NCBI RefSeq assembly: GCF_005280195.1
Contig: NZ_SZPR01000004.1
Span: 62,001 to 126,000 of the forward strand
Origin: Streptomyces galbus
GTDB taxonomy: Bacteria; Actinomycetota; Actinomycetes; Streptomycetales; Streptomycetaceae
Length of the DNA: 64,000 bases
Reading direction: 5' to 3'
Below the pieces are notes generated by a model. The model was given only the letters and a program-made list of their open reading frames with translations. It was not told where the DNA came from and ran no database searches. A program made the translations under genes and the position numbers. Of this stretch, positions 41,885-50,557 are shown in pieces. Within the stretch, counting starts at the first letter, position 1. Each line of letters opens with the position of its first letter.

Positions 41885-43549
41885 GTGACACAGCAGCCCG
41901 CGGGCGGCCCGCGCCCGGCCGTGGAGGCGCCCACCGGCCGGCTGCGCTACCTGGACGCGGCCACCCGGCGGATCGCCCGGGGCATGGACCTCGACGAGAC
42001 GCTCGAGGAGCTGTGCCGGGCCGCCGTGCCGGAGTTCGCCGACGCGGCCTTCGTCCACCTGTGCGACCCGCTGCCGGTCGGCGACGAGCCCTCCGGTCCG
42101 GCCCCCGTGCTGCGGCTGCGTGCGGCGGCCCCGCCCGCCGGCGCCCCCGGGAGCGTGGTGGACCTCGACCCGGACGGGCCGCTGTCGGCGCTGCTGCGGG
42201 CCGGGCGGCCGGTGCCCGGCGACGCCCCGGGGGTCGCGGCCGCCGCGGCCGGTCTGCTGGGGCCGGTCCCGCCGGGCAGCCGCCTGGTCGTGGCCCCGCT
42301 GCACGGCCGGACCCATGTCATGGGCAGCGTCACCCTGCTGCGCGGCGCCGACCGGCCGCCCTTCACCGACGACGACCTGCTGGTCGCCTCCCAGCTCGCC
42401 ACGCACACCGCGCTCGGCATCGACAAGGCGGTGCTCTACGCGCGCGAGGCGTCGGTGGCGGCCGCGCTGCAGCGCACGATGCTCCCGTCGTCCCTGCCCG
42501 AGCCGACCGGGGTGCGGCTGGCCAGCCGCTACCTGCCCGCCTCGCGGACGGCCCAGGTCGGCGGCGACTGGTACGACGCGATCCCGCTGCCCGGCAACCG
42601 GGTCGCCCTGGTCATCGGCGACGTCATGGGCCACTCGCTGACCTCGGCCGCGATCATGGGCCAGCTCCGCACCATCGTGCAGACCCTGGCGGGCCTGGAC
42701 CTGCCCCCGGACGAGGTGCTGCACCACCTCGACGAGCAGGCCGAACGGCTCGGCAGCCTGCACATGGCGACCTGCCTGTACGCCCTGTACGACCCCGTCC
42801 TGCACCGGCTGCTGGTGGCCAACGCCGGCCATCCCCCGCCGCTGCTGGTGCACCCGGACGGCCGCGCGGTGGTCCTCGGCATCCCGCCGGGCTCACCGGT
42901 CGGCGTCGGCGGCGGCGTCTTCGAGAGCACGGAGATGCACGCGCCCGCGGGGTCCACCCTGCTCCTCTACACGGACGGCCTGGTGGAGTCCCGCGAGTGG
43001 GACGTGCTGACCGGTGTCGAACGGCTCAGGAGCCGCCTGGCGGGAGCGCCCCGGTCGGCGCCGGCCTCGCTGGAGGCGCTGTGCGACGAGGCACTCGGCA
43101 CCGCGGGCAGCGGCGACCGGGACGACGACATCGCGCTGCTCGCCGCCCGCTTCGAGGGCGTCCAGCCGGAGACCGTGGCCCAGTGGTACCTCGCCCCGCA
43201 CCCGCGCACCGCCCGCCAGGCCCGCACACTGACCCGCAGGACCCTGCTGCGCTGGGGCCTGGACGCCCTGGTCGACACCGCCGAGCTGCTGGTCAGCGAG
43301 GTGGTCGCGAACGCCGTACGGGTCGCCTCGCGGCCGGTCACCCTGCGGCTGCTGCGCGGCGAGGTGCTGCGCGTGGAGGTCGCCGACGACTCGACGCAGG
43401 TGCCGAGGATGCGCCACGCCCGCCTCCACGACGAAGGCGGGCGCGGTCTGTTCCTCGTCGACCAGCTCGCCCTCGGCTGGGGCGCGACGAGGGTGAGCAC
43501 GGGCAAGGTGGTGTGGTTCGAACTGCGCCTGTCCGGCGAGCCGCTCTAG
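41885..43549 (+). CDS. GAF, SpoIIE-type PP2C phosphatase and anti-sigma ATPase fusion
   Basis: 554 residues in three parts. About 18-190: GAF sensor. About 200-425: PP2C/SpoIIE phosphatase (RTAQVGGDWYDAIPLPGNR, VIGDVMGHSLTSAAIMGQL, YTDGLVESREWDV, GDRDDDIALLAARF), metal Asp residues present. About 440-554: GHKL ATPase (LLVSEVVANAVRVA, VEVADDSTQVP, GGRGLFLVDQLA). It can thus both dephosphorylate and phosphorylate a STAS-type partner; the STAS-ANTAR protein encoded two genes upstream is the obvious candidate. It is cytoplasmic. The stop overlaps the convergent phosphoesterase stop by 4 bases. Confidence 0.87.
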   Translation: MTQQPAGGPRPAVEAPTGRLRYLDAATRRIARGMDLDETLEELCRAAVPEFADAAFVHLCDPLPVGDEPSGPAPVLRLRAAAPPAGAPGSVVDLDPDGPLSALLRAGRPVPGDAPGVAAAAAGLLGPVPPGSRLVVAPLHGRTHVMGSVTLLRGADRPPFTDDDLLVASQLATHTALGIDKAVLYAREASVAAALQRTMLPSSLPEPTGVRLASRYLPASRTAQVGGDWYDAIPLPGNRVALVIGDVMGHSLTSAAIMGQLRTIVQTLAGLDLPPDEVLHHLDEQAERLGSLHMATCLYALYDPVLHRLLVANAGHPPPLLVHPDGRAVVLGIPPGSPVGVGGGVFESTEMHAPAGSTLLLYTDGLVESREWDVLTGVERLRSRLAGAPRSAPASLEALCDEALGTAGSGDRDDDIALLAARFEGVQPETVAQWYLAPHPRTARQARTLTRRTLLRWGLDALVDTAELLVSEVVANAVRVASRPVTLRLLRGEVLRVEVADDSTQVPRMRHARLHDEGGRGLFLVDQLALGWGATRVSTGKVVWFELRLSGEPL

Positions 43550-46302
43550 CCGTCGTTCTCCGGGGAGGGCAGGGAGGCGCCCGGGACGTCGACGGGGGCG
43601 TAGACGCGGTGGTCGCCGGGGTAGGGCTCGGTCCAGTCGTGGGTCTGGTACCAGGTGTAGCGGTTCATCTGCTCCGCGTTGGCGTAGTCGGGCACCGCGT
43701 GCGGGCCGGTCAGGCGCTGGTGGGAGGCCCAGGTGCGCCACTGCGCGGCGAGCGCGCGCCGGGCCGGCGGGACCGCGGCGGACGTCGGTGCGGCGGCCGC
43801 CGCGGTGTCCTGGGGCGCGGGGGTGTCCGGCCCGCAGGCGGGCTGCGGGTTCACGCCGAGGGTGAGGGACGTGCGGTTGGGCACGGCGGTGAACGGCGTG
43901 GCGTCCGGGGTGCGGCGGAACGCGCCGTACATCGGGGTGGCCGCGCTGTCCTTCTGGTTCATCGGGCGGATGCCGAGGATCTGCTCGACGGTGCGGATCA
44001 TCGTGATCTGCGAGTAGTAGCGGTGGTCGACGCCGCCGTGCGCGGCCCAGGGGCTGATGACCTGGACGGGCGCGCGGTGGCCGTCGACGTGGTCGAGGCC
44101 GTTCTGGGAGTCGTCCTCGACGACGAAGATCGCCGAGTCCTTCCAGTACGGGCTGTGCGAGATGGTGTCGACCATGCGGCCGACGGCGAGGTCGTTGTCG
44201 GCGACCTCGGCGGCGGCGTTCGCGGGGCCGCCGGTGTGGTCGTTGGAGAACCAGAACATGTTCAGGGCCGCCGGGCCGTTCTTCGCGAAGTCCTGCTCCC
44301 AGATCTGCTCCTTGTAGACGTCCGGGACGTCCAGGTCGAACATCGGGAAGCCCTGGACGGAGACCTCGTTGAGCGAGGGGATCGCGGAGCCGGTGCGGAT
44401 GGGGTACTGGGTGGGCGCGCCGGTCGACCGCATGGTCCGGGCGTCGCAGTACAGGTTCTGCCAGGTGGCGCCCGCCGGCTTGGTCTCCAGCGACTGGAAC
44501 TCGCCGAAGTCCTTGACCGACCTGCCCACCGCCTGGGCCCCGGTCCACAGGAACCCGGTCCGCTGGTGGCCGAGGGCGTCGTTCTCGGTGTCGTAGCTGC
44601 GCTGGTACTCGCCCGCCGAGGACTCGGTGTACTCCGGGTTGTCCGACTGCATCAGCCAGTTGTGGCCCTCGGCGGAGTTGGTGCCGACGTCGTAGAAGTT
44701 GTCGTAGAGCCCGAACTGCCGGGCCAGGGCGTGCTGGTTGGGGGTGACGTTCGCGCCGAAGGTCGTGAGCGCCGGGTCGCCGTCGCCGCGGGGGTCGTCG
44801 CCGAGGACCTGGTCGTAGGTGCGGTTCTCCTTGACGAGCAGGAAGACGTGCTTGATCGTCGAGGGGTCGCCGAGCCGCGCCGGGACCGGCACCGGCCGGG
44901 CGTGGCCCGCGCGCTCGGCCGTGCGCACCGAGCCGGGCGTCCAGCCGTTCTGGCGGAACACCGTGGCGGTCTGCGCCCGTACGACGCTGTCGTCCGGCAG
45001 CGTGAACCGGGTCAGGCTGGACGTCGTGTCGTGGGTGCCGTGACCGGCGGCGGCGGTGGGGCGGCGGGCGTCGATGCCGCGGGTGTTCGAGACGACGACC
45101 TGCCCGCCGACGGTGGCGAGCTGCGCGGGGAAGTAGTCGGTGGGCAGCAGGCCGACGTACCGCGCGGGCTCCTGCGCGGACTTGTAGCGGTAGACCGCGA
45201 CGGCGTTCGCGCGGCCCAGGGTCACCAGCAGGCGGCCGTCGGCGGTGAGCGCGACCGCGTTCGGCTCGTAGCCGACCGACGCCTCGGGCCACGGCTGGGT
45301 GGCGATGGTCTGGACGACCTTGCCGCGGCGGGTGTCGATGACCGAGACGTCGTTGTCCGCGGTGTCGGTGACGAACACCGCGCCCTTCGCCGCGTACACC
45401 GCGGTCGGGTGCAGGCCGACGTCGAGGGTGCCGACGGGGGCGGCCGGGTCCGCCGGGTCGATGACGCTGACGGTGCCGGTGGTGGTGGCGCCCGTGTCCG
45501 GGTCGGCGGGCACCTGGGTGCCGTAGGAGTTGATGGTGGTGTCGCCGGCCCTCGCCGGGCGCCCGCCCTCGTTGCTGACGTACAGCCGGCCGCCGGCGAG
45601 GGCGATGCCGCGCGGGGCGTTGCCGACGGCCCAGCTGTGCAGAACGGCCCCGGTCGCCGCGTCGAGGGCGACGACCCGGTTCTGGCCGTTGACCGCCGCG
45701 TAGACGGTGGAGCCGTCGGGCGAGAAGACCGCCCCCGCGACCAGTGCGTGCCGGGAGCCGTCTGCCGGGACCGGGACGCTCACCGGGTCGGACAGGGTGC
45801 CGTCGGCGGCCACGGTGAACCGGGTGTAGCCGTCGGTCTGGCCGAGCCACAGCCGGGTGCCGTCGGGCGAGTAGACGGGGCCCTCCTGGCCGACGGCGGC
45901 GCTCTTGATGCGCAGGTCGTCCGCCGCGTTGGTGCCGATCTTCTGTTTCACCTGCCCGGTCGCCGCGTCGAGGACGACCAGGGCGGCGTCGCCGTCGGCG
46001 AGGGAGGCGGCGAGGCGGGTGCCGTCGGGGCTCACCGCGGAGGACATGATCTTGCCGTCGTCCAGGACCGTGCGGGTGCCGTAGGGCTTCAGGTACTGGT
46101 CGGCCGAGACGACCTGCCCGCGCGCGGTCCGCTCCCCGACCTGCCGGGTGCCGAAGCCGTACGTCGAGGCGAGGGCGGTGCCCGTGACGCCGAGGGCGAC
46201 CGCGATGCCCGCCGTCACCAGCACGCCCCGGCGCGCGACCGGCCTGCCGAACAGGCTGATCCGCTCCCGCTGCCGGGTGCGGCGCTGACGGGTTACCTGC
46301 AT
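43546..46302 (-). CDS. Bifunctional YncE-type beta-propeller/phosphoesterase-family protein
   Basis: 918 residues. One membrane segment near residues 25-46 (ARRGVLVTAGIAVALGVTG) acts as signal or anchor. About 75-470: seven-bladed propeller with repeated units of the form SPDGTR, VLDAATGQV, VIDTRRGKVV. About 485-850: alkaline-phosphatase/phospholipase C superfamily domain (KHVFLLVKENRTYDQVLGD, GTNSAEGHNWLMQ, VVEDDSQNGLDHVDGHRAP). It should hydrolyse a phosphoester outside the membrane. ATG 46302 has GAAGGGA 7 bases upstream and lies at the end of the ABC permease gene, so the three genes 48615 to 43546 read as one operon. Confidence 0.88.
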   Translation of the reverse strand: MQVTRQRRTRQRERISLFGRPVARRGVLVTAGIAVALGVTGTALASTYGFGTRQVGERTARGQVVSADQYLKPYGTRTVLDDGKIMSSAVSPDGTRLAASLADGDAALVVLDAATGQVKQKIGTNAADDLRIKSAAVGQEGPVYSPDGTRLWLGQTDGYTRFTVAADGTLSDPVSVPVPADGSRHALVAGAVFSPDGSTVYAAVNGQNRVVALDAATGAVLHSWAVGNAPRGIALAGGRLYVSNEGGRPARAGDTTINSYGTQVPADPDTGATTTGTVSVIDPADPAAPVGTLDVGLHPTAVYAAKGAVFVTDTADNDVSVIDTRRGKVVQTIATQPWPEASVGYEPNAVALTADGRLLVTLGRANAVAVYRYKSAQEPARYVGLLPTDYFPAQLATVGGQVVVSNTRGIDARRPTAAAGHGTHDTTSSLTRFTLPDDSVVRAQTATVFRQNGWTPGSVRTAERAGHARPVPVPARLGDPSTIKHVFLLVKENRTYDQVLGDDPRGDGDPALTTFGANVTPNQHALARQFGLYDNFYDVGTNSAEGHNWLMQSDNPEYTESSAGEYQRSYDTENDALGHQRTGFLWTGAQAVGRSVKDFGEFQSLETKPAGATWQNLYCDARTMRSTGAPTQYPIRTGSAIPSLNEVSVQGFPMFDLDVPDVYKEQIWEQDFAKNGPAALNMFWFSNDHTGGPANAAAEVADNDLAVGRMVDTISHSPYWKDSAIFVVEDDSQNGLDHVDGHRAPVQVISPWAAHGGVDHRYYSQITMIRTVEQILGIRPMNQKDSAATPMYGAFRRTPDATPFTAVPNRTSLTLGVNPQPACGPDTPAPQDTAAAAAPTSAAVPPARRALAAQWRTWASHQRLTGPHAVPDYANAEQMNRYTWYQTHDWTEPYPGDHRVYAPVDVPGASLPSPENDG

Positions 46303-47695
46303 GGGGCTGTCCCTTCGGAGGAGGGGTGGGGAGCAGCTCGACGGTGCCGTCGAACTGCCAGAGGGGGTTCGGGGCGTCCCCGAGCGGGGTGCGCACCAGG
46401 AAGTAGCCGTTGACCTCCTTGGGCCCGTCGCCGTCGGCGACGTACCGCCCGTCGGGGGCGACGTCGAGCTGGTAGACGGCCTGCCCGGTGAGCCGCACGC
46501 CCGGCAGGTGCCAGGAGACGACGCACCGCCAGTCGTTGCCCGGCCCCTGCGGGGCGAGCCGCCCGGCGCCCTTCGTGCACGCCGCCGTGACGGCGAGCTG
46601 TTCCTCGGTGACGGCGGGCCGGTGCAGTTGGTCGGTCTGCAGCCGGTACAGGTGCGCGAACGCGGTGGCGACCGAGCGCTGCACCTTCTCCTGGCCGATC
46701 CCGGACCCCGGGGAGGGCGTGGTGCCGGCGATCACCGCGACCGTGACGGCGAGCAGCCCGGCGAGGGGCAGCAGCCCGACGGTGAGCGCCCGGCGGCCGG
46801 AGCCGTCGTGCGCCGGGGCGGTGAAGTCCCGCCGCAGGAAGAGCAGCAGGGCGAGCGCGGTGGCGAGCACGGCCCACACCAGGCCGACGGCGACGCCGAT
46901 GAGGAGCGGGCGGAGCTGGGCGGGGTCGGTGAACAGGCCGTTCCAGGACAGGAAGGCGTACCCGGGCAGGGCGAGCCGTACGGCGACGGGCAGCGGCAGC
47001 ATCTGGGCGACCTGCAGGGCGAGCGCCACGAGTGCGGGCAGCAGCAGGCCCGTCGGGGACCGCCCGAGCGCGACCGAGCCGAGCAGTCCGATCGCGGCCA
47101 GCGCCAGGGTCGGGGCGAGGGCGCAGGTCCAGGCGAGCAGGACGCGCAGGGCGGCTTCGCCGGGGGTCAGCAGGTGGCCGTCGAGGCCGACCAGCGGCCG
47201 GTTCCCGACCGCGAGGAGCCCGCCGGCCGCGCTGGAGCAGGCCAGCCCGGCCACGAGCAGCAGCACGACGGTGAGGCCGGCCAGCGCCTTGGCGGCGAAG
47301 ATCCGCCGGGGTGAGCGGACGGCCACCAGCAGGTGGCGCCAGGTGCCGAGCCGGTCCTCGCAGGCGAACACGTCACCGGTGACCACCGAGGTCAGCAGGG
47401 GCAGCGCCCAGGTGCCGGCGAAGCCGAGCATCACCAGCGGCCCGGCCCAGCCGGTGGCGTGCATCCAGCGGCCGAAGAGGGTGTCGGTGGGCAGCGTGCT
47501 CTGCTCGCCCACCCCGGCGACGAACAGCGCGGGCGCGATCCAGCAGGCCGGCACGAGCACCCGGATCCGCCACTGGGACACCAGTTTGACCAGCTCGAAG
47601 CGGTAGACACGGGCCACGGGGACCCGGCGGGCGGCCGGGACGCCGCCGGTGTCCTCGCCGAGGTCGTCCGGGCGGTCGACGGCGGTCGCGGTCAT
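46293..47695 (-). CDS. ABC transporter permease with extracytoplasmic C-terminal domain; apparent frameshift at the end
   Basis: About 460 residues. Basic N-terminus, then six to seven hydrophobic helices (residues 40-330) of an ABC-2-like permease, and a C-terminal domain of about 130 residues (TAFAHLYRLQTDQLHRP to WQFDGTVELLP). The frame has no stop at the natural end. It continues open through the whole downstream gene for 3.4 kb, where its translation is Arg/Pro-rich shadow. A TAA in another frame at 46295-46293, overlapping ATG 46302, is where a normal stop would be expected; a one-base indel in the C-rich 46318-46340 would join them. I therefore close the gene at 46293. ATG 47695 overlaps the ATPase stop. 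Confidence 0.65.
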
Positions 47696-48615
47696 CGGCG
47701 GGCCTCCTGCCGCTCGGTGAGGGCGAGGAAGGCCGCCTCCAGCGGTGAGACGACCGGGGTGAGCTCACGGACGGCGACGCCCGCGTGGACGAGCGACGCG
47801 ACGAGGGTGTCGAGGGCGGGCACGGGCGCGCGCACCACGAGCCGGCCCGTGTCGCCGGCCACCTCCACCCCGGCGGTCGAGGCGGCGAGGCGGCGGGCGG
47901 CCGGCGGGTCGGAGGTGACGAGCCGGTAGTCGAGCGCGCCGTGCGCGGCGGCCAGCTCGCCGACCGGCCCGGAGAACACCGCCCGCCCGCCGGAAAGGAC
48001 GGTGACCTCGGAGCACAGGGCTTCCAGGTCGGCCATGCGGTGGCTGGAGAGCACCACGGCGGTCCCCTCGGCGGCGAGCCGGGTGAGGACGCCGTGGACG
48101 TGCCGCCGGCCGGCCGGGTCGAGCCCGTTGGACGGCTCGTCGAGCACCAGCAGCCGGGGCCGGGCGAGCAGCGCGGCGGCCAGACCCAGCCGTTGGCGCA
48201 TGCCGAGGGAGAAGCCGCGGGTGCGGTCGTCGGCGACGTCGGTGAGTCCGACCTGGTCCAGCGCGTCGTCGACACGCGCCGCGCGCGGGCCCTCGCCGTG
48301 CAACGCCGCGAGCGCGGCGAGGTTCTGGCGGGCGGTCAGCGCGGGGTACAGCCCGGGCCCGTCCACGAAACCGGCGACCCCGTCGGGTGCGGCGAGCACC
48401 CGCCCGACGGGCACGCCCAGGATCTCCAGGGTGCCGCTGTCGGCGACGGCCAGGCCCAGCAGCAGGCCCAGCAGGGTGGTCTTGCCCGCGCCGTTGGGCC
48501 CGACGAGGCCGTGGATGCGCCCCCGGGTCACCTCCAGGCCGACGCCGTCGAGCGCGACGACGTCACCGAAACACTTGCCGATCCCGTGCGCCCGGACGGC
48601 GAGGAGTGTGCCCAT
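47692..48615 (-). CDS. ABC transporter ATP-binding protein
   Basis: A 307-residue ATPase with Walker A LVGPNGAGKTTLLG (about 37-50), signature FSLGMRQRLGLAAALL, Walker B LLVLDEPSNGLDP and the H-loop VVLSSHRM. After residue 215 there is a DUF4162-like C-terminal domain as in ABC-2 exporters of antibiotics or lipids. It powers the permease encoded next (ATGA overlap). ATG 48615 is preceded by AAGGGG; the GTG at 48633 is a weaker choice. What is exported is unknown; the linked phosphoesterase suggests a cell-envelope role. Confidence 0.9.
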   Translation of the reverse strand: MGTLLAVRAHGIGKCFGDVVALDGVGLEVTRGRIHGLVGPNGAGKTTLLGLLLGLAVADSGTLEILGVPVGRVLAAPDGVAGFVDGPGLYPALTARQNLAALAALHGEGPRAARVDDALDQVGLTDVADDRTRGFSLGMRQRLGLAAALLARPRLLVLDEPSNGLDPAGRRHVHGVLTRLAAEGTAVVLSSHRMADLEALCSEVTVLSGGRAVFSGPVGELAAAHGALDYRLVTSDPPAARRLAASTAGVEVAGDTGRLVVRAPVPALDTLVASLVHAGVAVRELTPVVSPLEAAFLALTERQEARR

Positions 48616-48876
48616 GAGCCCCTTCTTTCGCACCAGTGAAGGAACTTAGGCGCGTCACACGCCCCGCACAGGGAAGCCCGCCTGAACACGCACGGAACGG
48701 ATCGTCAAGGCATGGGCAAGTGGGGGGGGCGCCCGCCGGGCGGCCGGGCCGCGGACCGCCGGGGGAAATTCCTCGGGTGGCGCTGTCGATCCGTCGGCGT
48801 CCCGTTCGACACCCTGGTGACGGACGCCTCGCCGGACCAGGGGGCGACAGGACCTGATGAGGGATCAAGGGATCAC

Positions 48877-49524
48877 ATGGCACAGCTGCTGCGCGTACAG
48901 AACTTCACCGTCTCCCGCGACGGCGTCGCCGCGGGCGAGGACCAGAGCCTGGAGCGGCCCTTCGGCACCCGGATCGACCCGCGGGAGCTCTTCGCCTGGG
49001 CCGGCGCCACGGCGAGCTGGCCCAACCGCACCGAGCCCGGCGGCAGCCGCGGCCTGGACGACTACTTCACCCGGGACTTCAGCCACAACATCGGCGCCGA
49101 GATCATGGGCCGCAACAAGTTCGGCCCCCAGCGCGGCCCGTGGCAGGACTTCGAGTGGCAGGGCTGGTGGGGCGAGGAGCCGCCCTTCCACACGCCGGTG
49201 TTCGTGCTGACCCACCACGAGCGCCCCTCGATCACGCTCTCCGACACCACGTTCCACTTCGTGGACGCCGACCCCGCCACGGTGCTCGCGCGGGCCCGGG
49301 AGGCCGCCGGGGGCAAGGACGTGCGCCTGGGCGGCGGGGTGAGCACGATCCGCGAGTTCCTCGACGCCGACCTCGTCGACGCGCTGCACGTGGTGGTCGC
49401 CCCGGTGGAGGTCGGCTCGGGACTGCGCCTGTGGGACTCCCCCGACGACCTGCGCGACCGCTTCCACCTGGAGGTCGTGCCGAGCCCGAGCGGGGTGACG
49501 CACCACTTGTTCTGGCGCCGGTGA
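48877..49524 (+). CDS. Dihydrofolate reductase/RibD C-terminal-family protein
   Basis: A 215-residue single-domain protein of the DHFR/RibD-C fold: QNFTVSRDGVAAG (start), AEIMGRNKFGP, PVFVLTHHERPSI, VRLGGGVSTIREFLDADLVD with the Gly-rich NADPH-binding turn, and DALHVVVAPVEVGSG. These stand-alone Streptomyces proteins are reductase-like with unknown substrate; essential folate DHFR activity is not implied. ATG 48877 has AAGGGA six bases upstream. The 261-bp region before it, shared with the divergent ABC operon, shows no clear promoter to me. Confidence 0.85.
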   Translation: MAQLLRVQNFTVSRDGVAAGEDQSLERPFGTRIDPRELFAWAGATASWPNRTEPGGSRGLDDYFTRDFSHNIGAEIMGRNKFGPQRGPWQDFEWQGWWGEEPPFHTPVFVLTHHERPSITLSDTTFHFVDADPATVLARAREAAGGKDVRLGGGVSTIREFLDADLVDALHVVVAPVEVGSGLRLWDSPDDLRDRFHLEVVPSPSGVTHHLFWRR

Positions 49525-49570
49525 CCGGCGCGCCCGCTGAGACGTTTCCGCGGGCGAAGGGCGCGCACAG

Positions 49571-49644
49571 TGGGGCGGGTGGGACTCGAACCCACGGCCG
49601 ACGGATTATGAGTCCGCTGCTCTAACCGGCTGAGCTACCGCCCC
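49571..49644 (-). tRNA. tRNA-Met (anticodon CAU)
   Basis: On the minus strand a full cloverleaf: acceptor GGGGCGG pairing with CCGCCCC, D arm with AGCTCAGCCGGTTAGAGC, anticodon loop CTCATAA (CAU), and T arm GTGGGTTCGAGTCCCAC. The 3' CCA is not encoded. A CAU anticodon could also belong to tRNA-Ile2; elongator Met is the more likely reading, and the initiator is excluded by the fully paired first acceptor position. Confidence 0.88.
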
Positions 49645-49798
49645 ATAGCGGCGTGTCGCGTACATGTGTGCGCGTCGTCTGCCGCAGCATAGCCGCTCAT
49701 ACGATCTCCTGCTTCGGATGGTCGGCTTCCGTGCACCCCCGCGACCTGCCGTCATGTCCCTGAGGACCACGCCGCCGGGCGTCCGGTTCCCAGGGACA

Positions 49799-49822
49799 TG
49801 AAAAAGGACCCCGACGGGGTCC
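49799..49822 (-). terminator. Terminator of the tRNA-Asn transcript
   Basis: Read on the minus strand, GGACCCC-GTC-GGGGTCC (49822-49806) is followed by TTTTTC (49805-49800), a textbook factor-independent terminator 13 bp after the second tRNA-Asn gene. Confidence 0.85.
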
Positions 49823-49834
49823 TCGTTCAGCATG

Positions 49835-49907
49835 CTCCCCCGACTGGACTCGAACCAGTAACCTGCCGGTTAACAGCCGGCTGCTCTGCCAATTGAGCTA
49901 CGGAGGA
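49835..49907 (-). tRNA. tRNA-Asn (anticodon GUU), copy 2
   Basis: Minus-strand cloverleaf: acceptor TCCTCCG pairing with CGGGGGA, D arm with TAGCTCAATTGGCAGAGC, anticodon loop CTGTTAA (GUU) and T arm ACTGGTTCGAGTCCAGT. No encoded CCA. It is identical to the copy at 49913-49985. Confidence 0.93.
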
Positions 49908-49912
49908 CCGAG

Positions 49913-49985
49913 CTCCCCCGACTGGACTCGAACCAGTAACCTGCCGGTTAACAGCCGGCTGCTCTGCCAATTGAGCTACGGAGGA
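49913..49985 (-). tRNA. tRNA-Asn (anticodon GUU), copy 1
   Basis: Identical in all 73 bases to the neighbouring copy, with only 5 bases between them, so both lie on one precursor that ends at the 49799-49822 terminator. It is the first copy in the direction of transcription. Confidence 0.93.
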
Positions 49986-50142
49986 ATGCCTCGTTGCATC
50001 GAACGTGCCGTCCTGGGTATCCGCCAGGGGGCGCCCGCTCGCTGCGACACATACATTAGCGCAAGCAGGGGGGTGCTTAGCCAATCGGTACCCCCGGCAC
50101 CGATGCCGCACCGCCGACCGACACGAGGGAAGGGTGGCCGTC

Positions 50143-50445
50143 ATGCGCTACCGGCTGATGTTCCTCTCCGGGCTCGCCCTGGGTTACGTGCTGGGCACGA
50201 GGGCCGGACGCGAACGCTACGAGCAGCTGAAGAAGTCCGCGCGCCGGCTCTCCGAGAACCCCGCCGTCCGCAACACCGCCGAGACGGCGGCCCAGCAGGG
50301 CCGCCAGTACGCCGGCAAGGCCTACCACGCCGTGAGCGACAAGCTCGGCGACCGGGTCCCCGACTCGGTCACCCAGCGGGTCCGCTCGCTGCGTGAGCGG
50401 AACGGCTCCGCCCCCGCCGACGACTGGGGCACCAGCACCACCTGA
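50143..50445 (+). CDS. YtxH-like small membrane-associated protein
   Basis: A 100-residue protein. One short hydrophobic helix near the N-terminus (RLMFLSGLALGYVLGTRAGRE), then a charged amphipathic helical region (QLKKSARRLSENPAVRNTA) as in YtxH/general-stress proteins. Function unknown; probably anchored in the membrane with a cytoplasmic coil. ATG 50143 follows GGGAAGG by about ten bases; GTG 50134 is an alternative. It lies 113 bp before the sugar kinase and may be separate. Confidence 0.75.
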   Translation: MRYRLMFLSGLALGYVLGTRAGRERYEQLKKSARRLSENPAVRNTAETAAQQGRQYAGKAYHAVSDKLGDRVPDSVTQRVRSLRERNGSAPADDWGTSTT

Positions 50446-50557
50446 GGCCCTCCCGGGGCCGTCCTCAGGGGCGCGGGAACCGTGCGGTCGCACGGTGTCC
50501 GCGCCCCTGTGCCGTGCCCGGCCCGACCCGGCGCGGCGATGCGGCAGAATTTTGGCC

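Noticed and set aside
42013..46413. A 1466-codon open frame on the plus strand through the phosphatase and phosphoesterase genes
   Set aside because: Antisense and out-of-frame shadow; real proteins with PP2C, GHKL and phosphoesterase motifs occupy the other frames.
49835..49985. Two 73-bp direct repeats resembling a short CRISPR-like array
   Set aside because: Both fold into complete tRNA-Asn cloverleaves, with a 5-bp spacer and a shared terminator.
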